A DNA stretch of 64,000 bases, from positions 1-64,000 of the forward strand of contig MU400522.1 of the NCBI GenBank assembly GCA_022578965.1, read 5' to 3'. The notes beneath the pieces were generated by a model. It did no database searches and was not told the origin of the DNA. It worked only from the letters and a program-made list of their open reading frames with translations. Source of the DNA: Xylaria sp. FL1777 (taxonomy: Eukaryota > Ascomycota > Sordariomycetes > Xylariales > Xylariaceae). This document shows positions 36,735 through 47,459 of this stretch, in pieces (the stretch's first letter is position 1; each line of letters starts with the position of its first letter). The position numbers and the translations under genes are program-made.

Positions 36735-37913
36735 ATGGCGACAACATCTAGTATGTTCCTTTCTACTCACTAACAATCAAACCGCCGACGACCATTGCAC
36801 AAGCCATCATCGGCTAGTTCTCAGACACTAAGGAACAGCAGATTCTCACTGCATCGGGCTCTCGTCTGACACTTTTGCGTCTCGATTCGCCCCTTGGAAA
36901 AGTGTTGATGATTGCTTCACATGACATCTTCAGTATAATTCGGTCTATCGCGTCATTTCGCCTTGCTGGAAGCACCAAGGGTAAGTAAATATCTACTCTC
37001 AATCTCATCACAGACTCCCATCTTAAAATTTCGGGACTATAGAGGATATTAATTGTTGTGCCTTATAGATTATATAATTCCGACCTCCGACCCTGTCTTG
37101 GAACTTTCTGCAGATCGAAACAGCTTTCTTCCCGTCCACTTAGAGACCTTTGGGAAGTCCGGTGCGCGTTGAACCGTCCCGGCTTAGTACCTAGCTGCTG
37201 ACCCTTAAGGTTGGGCTTGTCTTGTTGCTTCTGTCGAGAAGACTAAGTTTCTGTACATTTTCAATCGCAATGCTGAAGCCGAGATCACTATATCTTCGCC
37301 CCTCGAGGCACATAGACATGCCACTTTTGTCTTCAGCCTCGTAGCGCTTGATGTAGGCTACGCCAATCCCGTTTTCGTTGCACTAGAGACCGACTGCTCC
37401 GAAATAGATCAGGACTCATCCGGCCAGACCTCCCTGGACGCCGAGCTCGTCTACTACGAGTTAGACCTAGGTCTAAACCATGTCGTTCTTAAGTGGTCGG
37501 AATCCGCGGACCCGACATCCTCTCTTCTGTTCCAAGTACCCGGTAGAAATGACGGTCCAAGCGGTGTACTTGTGTGTGCAGAAGAGAGTGTTACGTACCG
37601 CCACTCGAACTAAGAGACGTTTCGCGTTCTTATTCCTCGACGGCAAGGTGCTATAGAAGACCTTCAACGGAAACGAGTCATTGTCTGTGGAACGATGCAT
37701 AAGCTCAAAGGCGGCAGCGCAGACGCCTTCTTCTGTTTACTTCAAACTGAAGACGGCGATCTTTTCAAGGTAACCCTATAAATGCATGAAGACAGCGATG
37801 GGAACTTAATTGCAGAGGCAAGGCGCCTCAAAATCAAATATTTCGATACCGTTCCAGTCGCAAACAGTCTTTGCATTCTCAAGAGCGAGTTTCTTTTTGT
37901 TGCCAGCGAGTTC
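36735..37913 (+). pseudogene. rse1: 5' fragment of splicing factor SF3b subunit 3 (Rse1/SF3B130), broken
   Basis: SF3b subunit 3 is a core protein of the U2 snRNP and normally about 1200 residues long. Here the first 390 or so codons are recognisable: MATTSSMFL at 36735, then [51 protein letters not shown] and [13 protein letters not shown]. One intron with GTAAGT and TATAG borders (36981-37068) is kept, so this is a duplicated genomic piece and not a retrocopy. It is dead: a frameshift near 36745, and in-frame stops at 36815 (TAG), 37170 (TGA), 37185 (TAG), 37206 (TAA), 37611 (TAA) and 37779 (TAA). Most changes look like C to T, as from mild RIP. Homology stops at VASEF (37913); the remaining two thirds of the gene are absent. 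The functional gene must be elsewhere. Confidence 0.93.
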
Positions 37914-39960
37914 TCTATCTGCTTTCTAGTAGTGCTGTGAGGTACACTAGGAGTGGAAAGGACGGACAAACATGAAGCTTAACCGTATCTGTCAAGCTAA
38001 TAAGATTGACTACGGAGACGCGTCAAACACCCCTTGGCATTGTTACGAATGGGAGATCCAGTTTCGCTAAATTCTTTTCATTGTGCACTTCTATCAAATG
38101 AGTGATAGGTATGAAGGAAAGTTGAATGTCACCCAGAGAAATGTGCTTTTCTCTCTCGTTAGTATTTTGTTTTCTAACTACAGGTTGCTTCACGTTTTAA
38201 TTTAAAGCTTCTTACTAGTACGGCTTAAGATTGTGCTGCTTGTCATAATAGACCTACTATCTGAGTTATCTGGCGAGTTGGGCTCGATTCCTTACAGCGC
38301 TATTGGTCACCCTTTTCACAGATGCACTGAGCAAAGTTACTGTAGCCTCTAACAAGTACACGTGAGAAATGGTAGGCTGGGGTTGTTAGTTTGGCTAGTC
38401 GAACATCGATACAGGAACTCTAAGCGAAATTATTTGGCACACGAGTTCGATATCCGCGTGCTCACTCGGCGTGCCCTTATACCTTTCAGCTCAAAGGGCT
38501 ATATTATTCCAAATTAATTTCCATTCGTTAGGTGCAAATAGTCTATACTTTCAGAGACACTATATTCTCATTCCTTTTAGGGATCCTTTGCTGGGCCTCA
38601 TTTAGTACAGCGATAGTAAAAACGGCCAGTGTAATTATGTATATCTTGTATCCTTGTGTGTTAGAGTACTTATAGGTCAAGTTTCAGAAGTCCCAGCAGT
38701 ATATAACACCGCAAGGGATTTTTTGTGAGCAGCTTTCTTACCTTAAGACTCCTAGCGCCACCCAACGTGGTGCGTTAGTAAGAAATTTAGATATATATAC
38801 TCGCCGGAACATAGGTCGACAAGAAAGCGAGCCGCGTAGTGCTTAATAGGAAGGTGGTTAATTTCAGGAGAGAAGATGGAACCATGGATACGGGCAGCCT
38901 CACCCCTCTCTATAATTCAAGCGCGCAAGTATGTTCTCCCTGATTCTCTTAAGATAGTCCGCGGCTAGCCAAGATGTGCCTCAATACGAAGGTCTAGAAC
39001 GACGAGTAGTAAGAGAACCCCATCTCAAAAGTCTAGATTCTTTTCGATTCAGAGCGCAGTATGAATAATTAATCTTAACTGTACTTCTTGAGGTCTCAGG
39101 TGAGAGATAAGTGCTTTTAGGGGAAACAAGGTGCGAGATTAAATCCTTAGTCAAACCACATAATCTAGCCAGATTTAGTCGTCGATAAACCATCATATGG
39201 ATCTCCGTTACTGATTTTTCTTTTCTTATTTTCAAGTAGCATAGACATGGATTAGAATTCGTTATCAGTTCAGTTAACAAGATATTAACATGATATTTTA
39301 GCAATAGTCAACCTAGTTGTCTATTATCCGCCCATATTTCATCTAATCATACACATTTTGACTCTCTATCGAGCTTAAATTCTTTTATTTGTTCGCCTCT
39401 CCACCCGAGCTATCTTATCCCACTATATCTATATGAATTACCACATAGCCACACTCATTTCCGTCACTTTCTAGGTCCGTCTCGCCCGGGTTTCAATTAT
39501 CCTCCTCTATCCATTAGCCCATTACCATTATCCTTCAGTCCTTAAATCTACCTACTAGTCCACTAATTCAGCTCATTCGGATAGTTCGGCCAGCAGGTGG
39601 CACTCCCTGAGGGGTACCAACGCACTAACACTTCGACTCTTCATCTTTGTTTTCTATGTTCTAGTTAGTCTTCAAGCTACCTCACACACAACTCAGGTAA
39701 TGATCGTAGTCTGTGGCGTCAATTACAGCGCTGATTTTCGTGTTCGGGTTAAGGGACCGTTCACAACATGTGACTATCTATCGCACTAGGCTAATCCATC
39801 TATATCCACGTACAGTAAGTCCGGTACTCCTAGCTGATGAAATTGGCTTACCAATAGCGGCTTACCATGGTCATGTGACAAGGGAACAAGGAGTGTAGCT
39901 CATAGGTACACGTGTATGTTGTTAGCTCTTCGCGTAATATTCCATACTTACAATATGGCT
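37914..39960. other. No gene recognised
   Basis: About 2 kb of normal-composition DNA downstream of the broken rse1 fragment. Open stretches such as 38981-39304 (minus, 107 codons) and 39713-39898 (plus) match no family I know and lack splice or start context. It reads as decayed or intergenic sequence. Confidence 0.5.
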
Positions 39961-39964
39961 TATT

Positions 39965-40255
39965 CTACCCATTGTGATAGTCATTCACTGGCTTATATTG
40001 TATACATGCTTCGATAGTAGACAAACTAGCAGCAGTATTTTCAACCGTAGAGACTCTACTATTAAAAAGAAGGCTTATTATTGGGATCTCTGCTGTATTG
40101 GTAAAGATGGAGAGTAGATAGTCAATCATGAGTCGGTGAAAAAGGTTATGCACACGAAGGTTTGGTAACAAGTGCTCCGAGATCCTCAGTCGAATATTGA
40201 AACGCCCATCTTGAAGGACCGGACTGACGCAGGAAAAGTCATCGAACGATAACAA
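39965..40255 (-). pseudogene. Unrecognised 96-codon open frame, possible exon remnant
   Basis: A minus-strand frame with protein-like composition (contains LLPNLRVHNLFHRLM and SLLFNSRVSTVEN) ends at a TAG at 39965. The upstream sequence contains stops and no clear acceptor, so if real it is a remnant exon of a larger gene. I do not recognise the family. It lies 500 bp downstream of the acetate transporter gene on the same strand. Confidence 0.25.
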
Positions 40256-40755
40256 GGAGTTCTATATGGCCTTTACAGGTAGGGATAAAGTTAGCCGCAT
40301 GTAATTCTGTTGATTTGGTAGAATGCAATGCGACTGTTGCGATTAAAATAACTACCTAAGTAATATAAATAAGCGTAGCCAAAATGAAAGCTACTAGAAG
40401 AAGGTTAGATCAACAAAGGTTACAAATACATATTCACTGCTTTTCACACACACCCCAATTTTAGTAGTTAACCAGCAAAATGCATATCTCGATCTTGAGA
40501 AATGCCATACTGTTTAGGGCCACAATGCTTTTGTACACCAAGCGATGATTCGTGCATCAACATCAGTATAGCAGGTTTCCCCAGCTCACAGCCCCTCTAG
40601 AGGACAGGCTGATCATTCTTAATTTGAACTAAATCCTCAAAAGCAACGCTCAATTTTTCTCTTTTAATTCCATAACCTAAGATTCCGTTATCCATATCCC
40701 ATGCTGTTTGATGGCCATGTTCTGTTATGATGCGTCACGTGGAAAGTGAACTGAA

Positions 40756-41917
40756 TTAATCTTGCGCGAGCTTCTTGTCGCTTCCACTAGGAACTCTGGT
40801 GCTCAGGTCACCGAGGGGAAGGCTGAAGGGCAAATCGACCGAGGCGAACATCAGACTAAACAGAATCCACCAGCTAGTCGCAGTGCAGACGAATGAAAAG
40901 CCACCGGCACCCTAATACCGTCCAAAAGGGTTAGAAACAAGTCCACGTCGGGAGAACCAAAGTGAAGTCAGTCTATAAACGTACCTCGAGCAGTTTTGCG
41001 GCAAATCCTGCGTTTGCTGTGTAGTCCTGAGCCAGCGCCCAATACGCACCCGTAATCAAACTGAAAGCGAAGAGAAGGGTAAAGAAGACGATGACGAAGG
41101 CAATGTTTGTCCGTAGAGCGCATATAGTGTACATGAAGCACAGGATGCCCATAGAGAGTGTGACAAAACCTACAATAAGAACCATTCGAGTCAGCTTCCC
41201 ATTATGGATCTCGCTGTCGCGATACACAGAGTAAATTTGGCATGGAGCTTACCGAAACTTGCGTTAAAGCCCTGGGTCTGCAGACCTTCGGCAACTGAGG
41301 TGGCATCGGCGGGTGCATATGCGGCATATGCGTTCAGCTGGGGAAGCAATAATCCTCCGTAACTTAGCCAGAAGGCACCGAAGGAGACGAAGACGACCGA
41401 TGGGAATGTGTTGCCCAGGAAGAACTCGAGAAGACCGGCCAGTGTCATGAGAACGCCACCGAAGTAGAGGAAGAACGGTCTAGGTAAGTATTATTAGTTC
41501 TCGATACAATTTACGAAGTCGAAGGGATCTCCGATGTGCTGGGGCATCATTGTGTATACTTACATACTAGCCGCACCACTGCCGCCAGCTCCTCTCCATC
41601 CAAGGAGATCGCATGCAAGAGGGCCGATAGAAATGACATGTCCGGCTAATCCGCTATAGCCTGTTAGTTCTAATGTCAAGTGCTATTCACTTGCGGATAG
41701 CATAGGAAGGGCTAGTTACTAACATTGCGGTTGGATTGCCGAACCTCTGCCTCAAATCTCCCTTCACCTGGTTCTGGGGAGACAGGTATAGTTTCTCAAA
41801 CAGAGCTGGCGAGATAGATATACTTCCCGCCGTTTTGATCTTATCCATAGCGTGTTCAGGACTCATTTTCTCGCTAAGGTGCTCATGTTTGGTGTCGAGG
41901 GAGCTATCGTTCTCCAT
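40756..41917 (-). CDS. Acetate/ammonium transporter of the GPR1/FUN34/YaaH (AceTr) family, 5 exons, 283 aa
   Basis: Members of this family move acetate and related small acids across the plasma membrane (Ady2 of yeast, AcpA of Aspergillus). Exons on the minus strand: 41917-41724, 41653-41564, 41479-41253, 41169-40985 and 40911-40756. All four introns have GT-AG borders (69-84 bp) and the phases give one open frame of 283 residues. The start at 41917 (MENDSS) is the first ATG; the frame is open further upstream but only with TTG. An N-terminal cytosolic tail of about 50 residues is followed by the family block FGNPTAIGL (residues 59-67), then CDLLGWRGAGGSGAAS, LGNTFPSVVF, GAFWLSYG and ASVDLPFSLP, with about six membrane segments. 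The family signature is usually NPAPLGL; here the fourth position is Ala and not Pro. The gene appears intact. Its 5' end is 401 bp from the hAT-type insertion. Confidence 0.95.
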
Positions 41918-42318
41918 ATTGTGTAAAGTCGTCTGATACAATTGACTCAAAGTCGATGTTTATCCTGTAACACGATTGTGGGTAGACCAGCAAGGAAAAC
42001 TTTGAGGGCATCGTAAGATGCAGAGAGATCTGTATTATAAACAGACGCTTGGACCTTGAGAGTCATGCTTTCCCTTTCCCCGGAGGAAGTACGTATTTCG
42101 ATGTATCCTAGACGAAGATCAGCGGATATCCAGGAACTGGGGAAGGGTCCAATACAGAGTAGTACGGGGTGTTAGTGGAACTTCTCCAACATAATTCGAC
42201 CCAGCTTCCCCAACGCATAAGACGATGACAGGGCTAGCCGTGCGGAGAAACCATTTGAAGCTAAGTATTGGGTCTGGGGTAGAGCTAGACTAATTGTAAA
42301 GCTGCTCATATTTTCACT
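41918..42318 (-). promoter_or_regulatory. Upstream region of the acetate transporter gene
   Basis: 400 bp of normal-composition DNA between the start codon and the inserted hAT-type element; it presumably holds the core promoter and 5' leader. I see no certain binding site. Whatever lay further upstream has been displaced by 8.7 kb of transposon DNA. Confidence 0.4.
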
Positions 42319-42485
42319 CAGGGTTGAAAATTAGTACTACTAATTTAGTATTTAGTACTACTAATACTAAATTAGTTTAGTACTACCTGGTACTAATACT
42401 AAGCTAGTTTAGTACTACTTAGTACTAATACTAATACTAAATACTAAAAATACTAGCTTAGTAGTACTAAAAGTACTAAAAGTAC
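42319..42485 (+). repeat. Left terminal region with TAGTACTA array
   Basis: The 19 bp terminal repeat is followed by about 150 bp made of variants of AGTACTA and ACTAATACTA. The motif is self-complementary, so the array can fold back on itself and also pair with the right end. Confidence 0.85.
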
Positions 42486-42669
42486 TAAAATATAATAATA
42501 TTAAAAGAAATAAATATTTTTTCACTTAATAAAATAATAAAATAATAATTGTTTTTAATTTAATAAATATTATTATGTTTTATATAATAGGTTTTAAGTA
42601 TTTTAATAATGTTTTATTATGTTTTTTAAATTAAATTTAAATAAAAACTATTATAAAACAATAAATTAT

Positions 42670-42862
42670 TGTTACGGGAAATATAAAGCATTAAAGGTTA
42701 GGTATAATAGTTAATATATCTTTAGTTTTATAGTAAATATTTAATAAAACTAAAGCTTGAAAAAAGGAAAAAACTTTTATGAAATAAGTATAAAAAAGAT
42801 ATTTTATATATATATATAACCTATAATATGTGCTAAAGTACTTAAGTAGCTTAGTTATAATA
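42670..42862 (-). repeat. Gypsy-2 3' LTR (193 bp)
   Basis: Direct repeat of 50337-50529; it keeps TGTTACGGG at the left end, and its right end is RIP-changed from CA to TA. Confidence 0.93.
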
Positions 42863-43127
42863 ACTACTTTTTTTTTCTTAATTAGGTTATTTTTAACTTA
42901 TATATAAGTAAAATCAATTAAAGTAATTAATTTTAAGTATAAGTAGTAAAATAAAGTGGTATAAAGTAATTAAGCATAAATATAATATATTAAATAAAAT
43001 ATTTATGTAATATAATAGTTAAAGTATTTATGTATTTATGTTTATGTTTATGTATTAAGTTATGTTTGTTTTGTGCTATATTTATAGTAAGTTTTGCGTT
43101 TATACTTTTGTTACTATATGTTTTTTT

Positions 43128-43158
<31 letters not shown>

Positions 43159-45050
43159 GCTATTGCTAAACAATTAGTTTTAGCTATATATTTTACTATT
43201 ACTATTTTTATATTTATTTTATATTTCTTCTGCTTTTTTTTTAATTATTATTTGCATTATAATTATGCTGCTTAAACTTGCAGTAGTTAGAAGTAATATA
43301 TATAAACGTAATTATAGTTAAAGCTATAATTATAAATATAAACGCGAAAAATTATTGTAATTTGCTTTACGCTTAAATTTATTTAAAAATAAGTTTAATT
43401 TTACTATAAAACAAAATTTTAATAAACTTTTTTACTAAAAGTTTAATAACTTTAATAATAAAAATAAAAGTTTTAACGGTTTGCTTTTTTTTTAAAATAG
43501 CTTTAATTTTAATAAAAATATAAATATTATTAGGCCTTTTATAGGTTAAAAAGAAAAAAATAAAAATAAAAATAAAAATAATTTAAATTTTATAAATCTA
43601 AATAAAAATCTAAATGTTGTTTTGCGTAATTTTAATATAAATAATGCAAAAAATAAGTTTAATTTTAATGTAAATATTAAAGTTTTTATGCTAGCTAAAC
43701 GTTAGTTTGTTTTTATAATAACTTCTGTTTATAAACTTTGCAAACAAACTATTAAAGCTAAAAATAAAAAGTATAAAACTATTAAAAAAGCAATAGTTCT
43801 AGATAGTTTATTAATATATTAGCTTTGTTTTAAGCGTTTTAAAAAAGCATTTTAGCTAAAAAATAGCTTGCTTTTAAATATAGTTTGCAAATTTAAAAAC
43901 TTAAAAATAATAGCTTATATAAGCTATATAAATAGCTATATTTTATGCAAGCTTATAAGTTAATTTATATTTATTTTAAATTAGTTTTATTAATAAGTTA
44001 GCTGCTTATTATATTATATTTTAATGCAATATATATTTAAAAGTTATTAAACTAGTTTGTTTATTTTTTTGTTTTTTAAAAGAATAATTATAAGAAAATT
44101 ATTATAAATAAAAATTGCGCTATTATTTAAAAAACTTTAAATAATTATTATATTAACTTTGTAGCTATATAGTTTTATTTTTTAAAAGCATTTCTGCATT
44201 TTTTGTTAACTTATAAAGCTTAGTTTTAATTAATTAGCAAAGTTAGCAACATAAAAATAAGTTGTTTTGTTTTTATTTTATATAAAGTTTAGCTAATAAT
44301 TAATAATGCAAAAATATTATGCTAAATATAAGCACTTAGTAGCAAAGCATAAATTTTTAGCTTATTAAACTATTAAGCTTTTTTATATAAGCACTATAAG
44401 TAGCTTTATTTAAACCAATTTTATAAAATTTTTTAATAAAATTAAAACTATTTTTAATGCTAGTAATATGCTTATTTAACTATACTTAAAATATAAATTA
44501 TAAACTATAAATATATAGCCTAAAAAGCTACTTTTATTTCTTTTAAAAAAAATATATATAAAGCTATATTAATTATTACTAATAAGCATAAATAAAAATA
44601 TTTAGTTAGCTTTTTTTAATATAAAAATGTTTTAAAGTTTAATAATTAGTATTTTAAAGCTTTTTTATAAAAATATTATAACTTGTTTATAGCGTTTTTA
44701 TATGTAGCTTATTAGTAAAACGCAAATATTTTAAAACTTAAAGCAATAAATATAATTTTTATTACATAATTAAAAATAAGAAAATAATTAGTTAGTATAT
44801 ATAATATATTTAAGCTTTAGTTTATAGCTAAATTAATAATAAATTAGTACTATTTTGTTAGCTTAATAGCTTTGCTTTTTTTTTATAATTTAAGCGCTTT
44901 TTAAAGTTCTTAATTGCTTTAAAAGCTATAATATTAGTAATAAATACTTATTAATTATATTTAGTTAGCTAGCTTTTTTATTTAATAAAATAATATTTTT
45001 TTTTATTATAAGTTATTTTACTTATTATATTTTTAACTTTTTATTTTTTT
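42863..45050 (-). other. Gypsy-2, between integrase and 3' LTR
   Basis: 2.2 kb downstream of the integrase end in the direction of transcription. The plus strand has a poly-T run at 43128-43157. Some stretches on the plus strand are Asn/Lys-rich (43380-43700), but no domain is recognised on either strand. Confidence 0.4.
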
Positions 45051-45059
45051 AACTTATTT

Positions 45060-47450
45060 TTAAGGTTTAGCATAAATAAACTATATTTATGTTTAGTTTT
45101 TTAAAGCTTAAGCAGCTAAATTAAAAAAACAGAATAAAAATAGCTATATTGTTTTAAAAAACTAATATAATATACTTATAAACTAACTATAAAAAGAATT
45201 TAAAAAAGTTTAATAAACTTAAGCGTTAACTTTTTATTTTTAAACTTAATATTTTTTATTAATAGTGCTACTAAGTTTTTAGTTTTAAAGGTTATAAATT
45301 TATACTTATTATTATAGTATTTTATATATTTATTAATTATAATTTACTATTGCTTTGTTATTTTGTTTTTAATAGTTTATAACTTATTAAAACGTTTTTA
45401 TATAGCTAAAATCTTTTTTAATATAAAGTTATTTTTAATAAACAAACAAAATTTTAATATATAATTATATAAAGCTTTAAAAAGTAATTGTTTAGTTATA
45501 AAATTAATAATAAAATTTATAGCAAAAAAAGCTTAAAATAAAAGTTAAAGCTAATTAGTTTATTTATTATTTATAAAGCATTTAAAATAGCTTTTAATTA
45601 TTTAGTTTATTTATTTTGTTTGTTTATTAGTTTTAAAGTAAAATATTACTAAAAGCCTTTGCTTAACTTTTAAGTAATAATATAAATTAAACTAAAATTA
45701 ACTAGTAAAAACAAAACTTTTATTAAAAATAATACTTTTTAAGCTACTATAAATATATTTAATCTTATAATAAAATAAAACTGCTAACTTAATTAAAGTT
45801 ATAGTAATATTAACTAAAAATAAATATATAAGCTTAATAAATTTATTTATAATAATAAAAATAGCATTAATTAGTTTTTTTTTATAGAAAGTTTTTAGTA
45901 AACTTATAATAAAGTTTATAAATAGCTTTTATATAAGTTTATTAAGTATTAATAAAGCATTAAGTTTATTATACTTTTAGTAGTATTTTGCTTTAGTTTT
46001 AAAGCAAATTATATAGCTTTATATATACTTTTTAATATTTAGTTTTATATTGCTTTAATAAAACTTTTGTTATAGTAGTTTTAAAGTGCAACTTTAGCTA
46101 AAATGTTTAGCTAAAAAATTATTATAATATAGCTTAATAAGTTAAAAATATATAGCTTTTTTAAAAAAAATATAAATTTTGTTTTTATAGCAAACTAAAG
46201 ATTTTTTTATTAATTATTAAAAATTTATAAGCTTTTTTGCTTTTAATTGCTTTATAATTGTATAGCATTTAAGGTTTTTTTTTTAAACCTTTTAAATAAA
46301 GTTTTTTAGCTTTTTAAAAGCTTTTAGATTTTTTAATTTCTTTAAGCTTGCAGCTATTTATATACGCAAATATATAACTGCTTAAATAAAAAAAGCTTTT
46401 TTAGCAAGTATAGCTTTAAAGTATAAAGCTTTAGCTTAAGCATTAAAATATAAATTAAAAACTTTAACTTGTTATACTACTGCAACTTTTTTTTTTAACG
46501 TTAAAAAAATGTTAATATTATTAAGCAAAACAACTATATAATTAAAACAGCACAAAAAAAAATTAGCTCTGTTTTTTTTGCTTGCTTAATATTTAATAAT
46601 AAAGTTAAAAAAAGCTAATAATAAATATTAACAAGCTTGCTTTTTATTAAGCTTTAGCATTTTTATAAATGCTTAAAAGTTAGCATAATTAATTAATACT
46701 TTAACTAATAAATTGCTTTTTTATAAATAATGCTACTAGTATTTAAAGCAATTTATTATTATAAATATTTTTTAGTTAAGCATACTATACTGCATTTTTT
46801 TTTTAAATAGTTTTTAAAAATAAAACGTAATTAATTTAAAAATGCTTTAATTATTTTGCTAAAATAGATTTTTTACAAAAGCTACCTTAAAGAAATTAAT
46901 CTTTAGCAATATTTATTTTTTAGGGTTAAAATATATAAAAAAAATAGCTTGCTTAAATATATTTTAAAAGTTTTTAAAAGCTTTTTTTTTAGAACTATTT
47001 AAAGAAATTTAACCTTTTTTTGTTTTTATTACGTTTTTTTTTAAATACTTAAATAAAAACGCAATAATATAAAAATACCTGTTTATAAAACAGCAATAAA
47101 AGTTATAAAACTTTAAAAATTATTATAGCGCTTAATAAGTATTTAGTATAAATTATTGCTAAATAATATTTATACGTAAAAAATTTATTTCAATTTTTTA
47201 GCTAAAAATAATATAACTTAAAAATTTAATTTTCTTTTAATAAAATTAGCACTTAAATAGCTTAGCATATAGTTTTGCTTTTTGTAGCCTTTTAATAATG
47301 TTTTAAACATGTTTTATATAAAAATTTTTATTTAAAAAAAAAATAAGCACATTATTAAAATATATAATATAAAATATATTTATTATATTATTAAGTGCTT
47401 TTTATATATAATTTTAAAAAGTAGCAAAAGCATTTAATAAACTTATAAGC
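45060..47450 (-). pseudogene. Gypsy-2 pol remnant (RT, connection, integrase)
   Basis: Minus-strand translation gives RLQKAKLYAKLFKC at about 47300-47250 (block after the reverse-transcriptase active site) and FINRYFYIIAFLFKYLKK at about 47090-47030 (connection to RNase H). Further on come LVALLIKNIKFKNKKL at about 45265-45220 and LKQYSYFYSVFLI at about 45155-45115, matching the end of gypsy integrase (GDLVAL...KL.PKFIGPF and LP..YS.IHPVFHVSLL). The RNase H TDAS box could not be read with confidence. Many RIP stops are present. Confidence 0.9.
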
Positions 47451-47459
47451 ATAATTAAA

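Noticed and set aside
37473..37969. Two 75-codon minus-strand ORFs
   Set aside because: Both are antisense to the rse1 fragment, whose plus-strand protein similarity is clear.
38260..38310. GGGCTCGATTCC resembling a tRNA T arm
   Set aside because: No matching acceptor, D or anticodon arms upstream.
41736..41936. 66-codon ORF on the plus strand
   Set aside because: Shadow of exon 1 of the acetate transporter gene.
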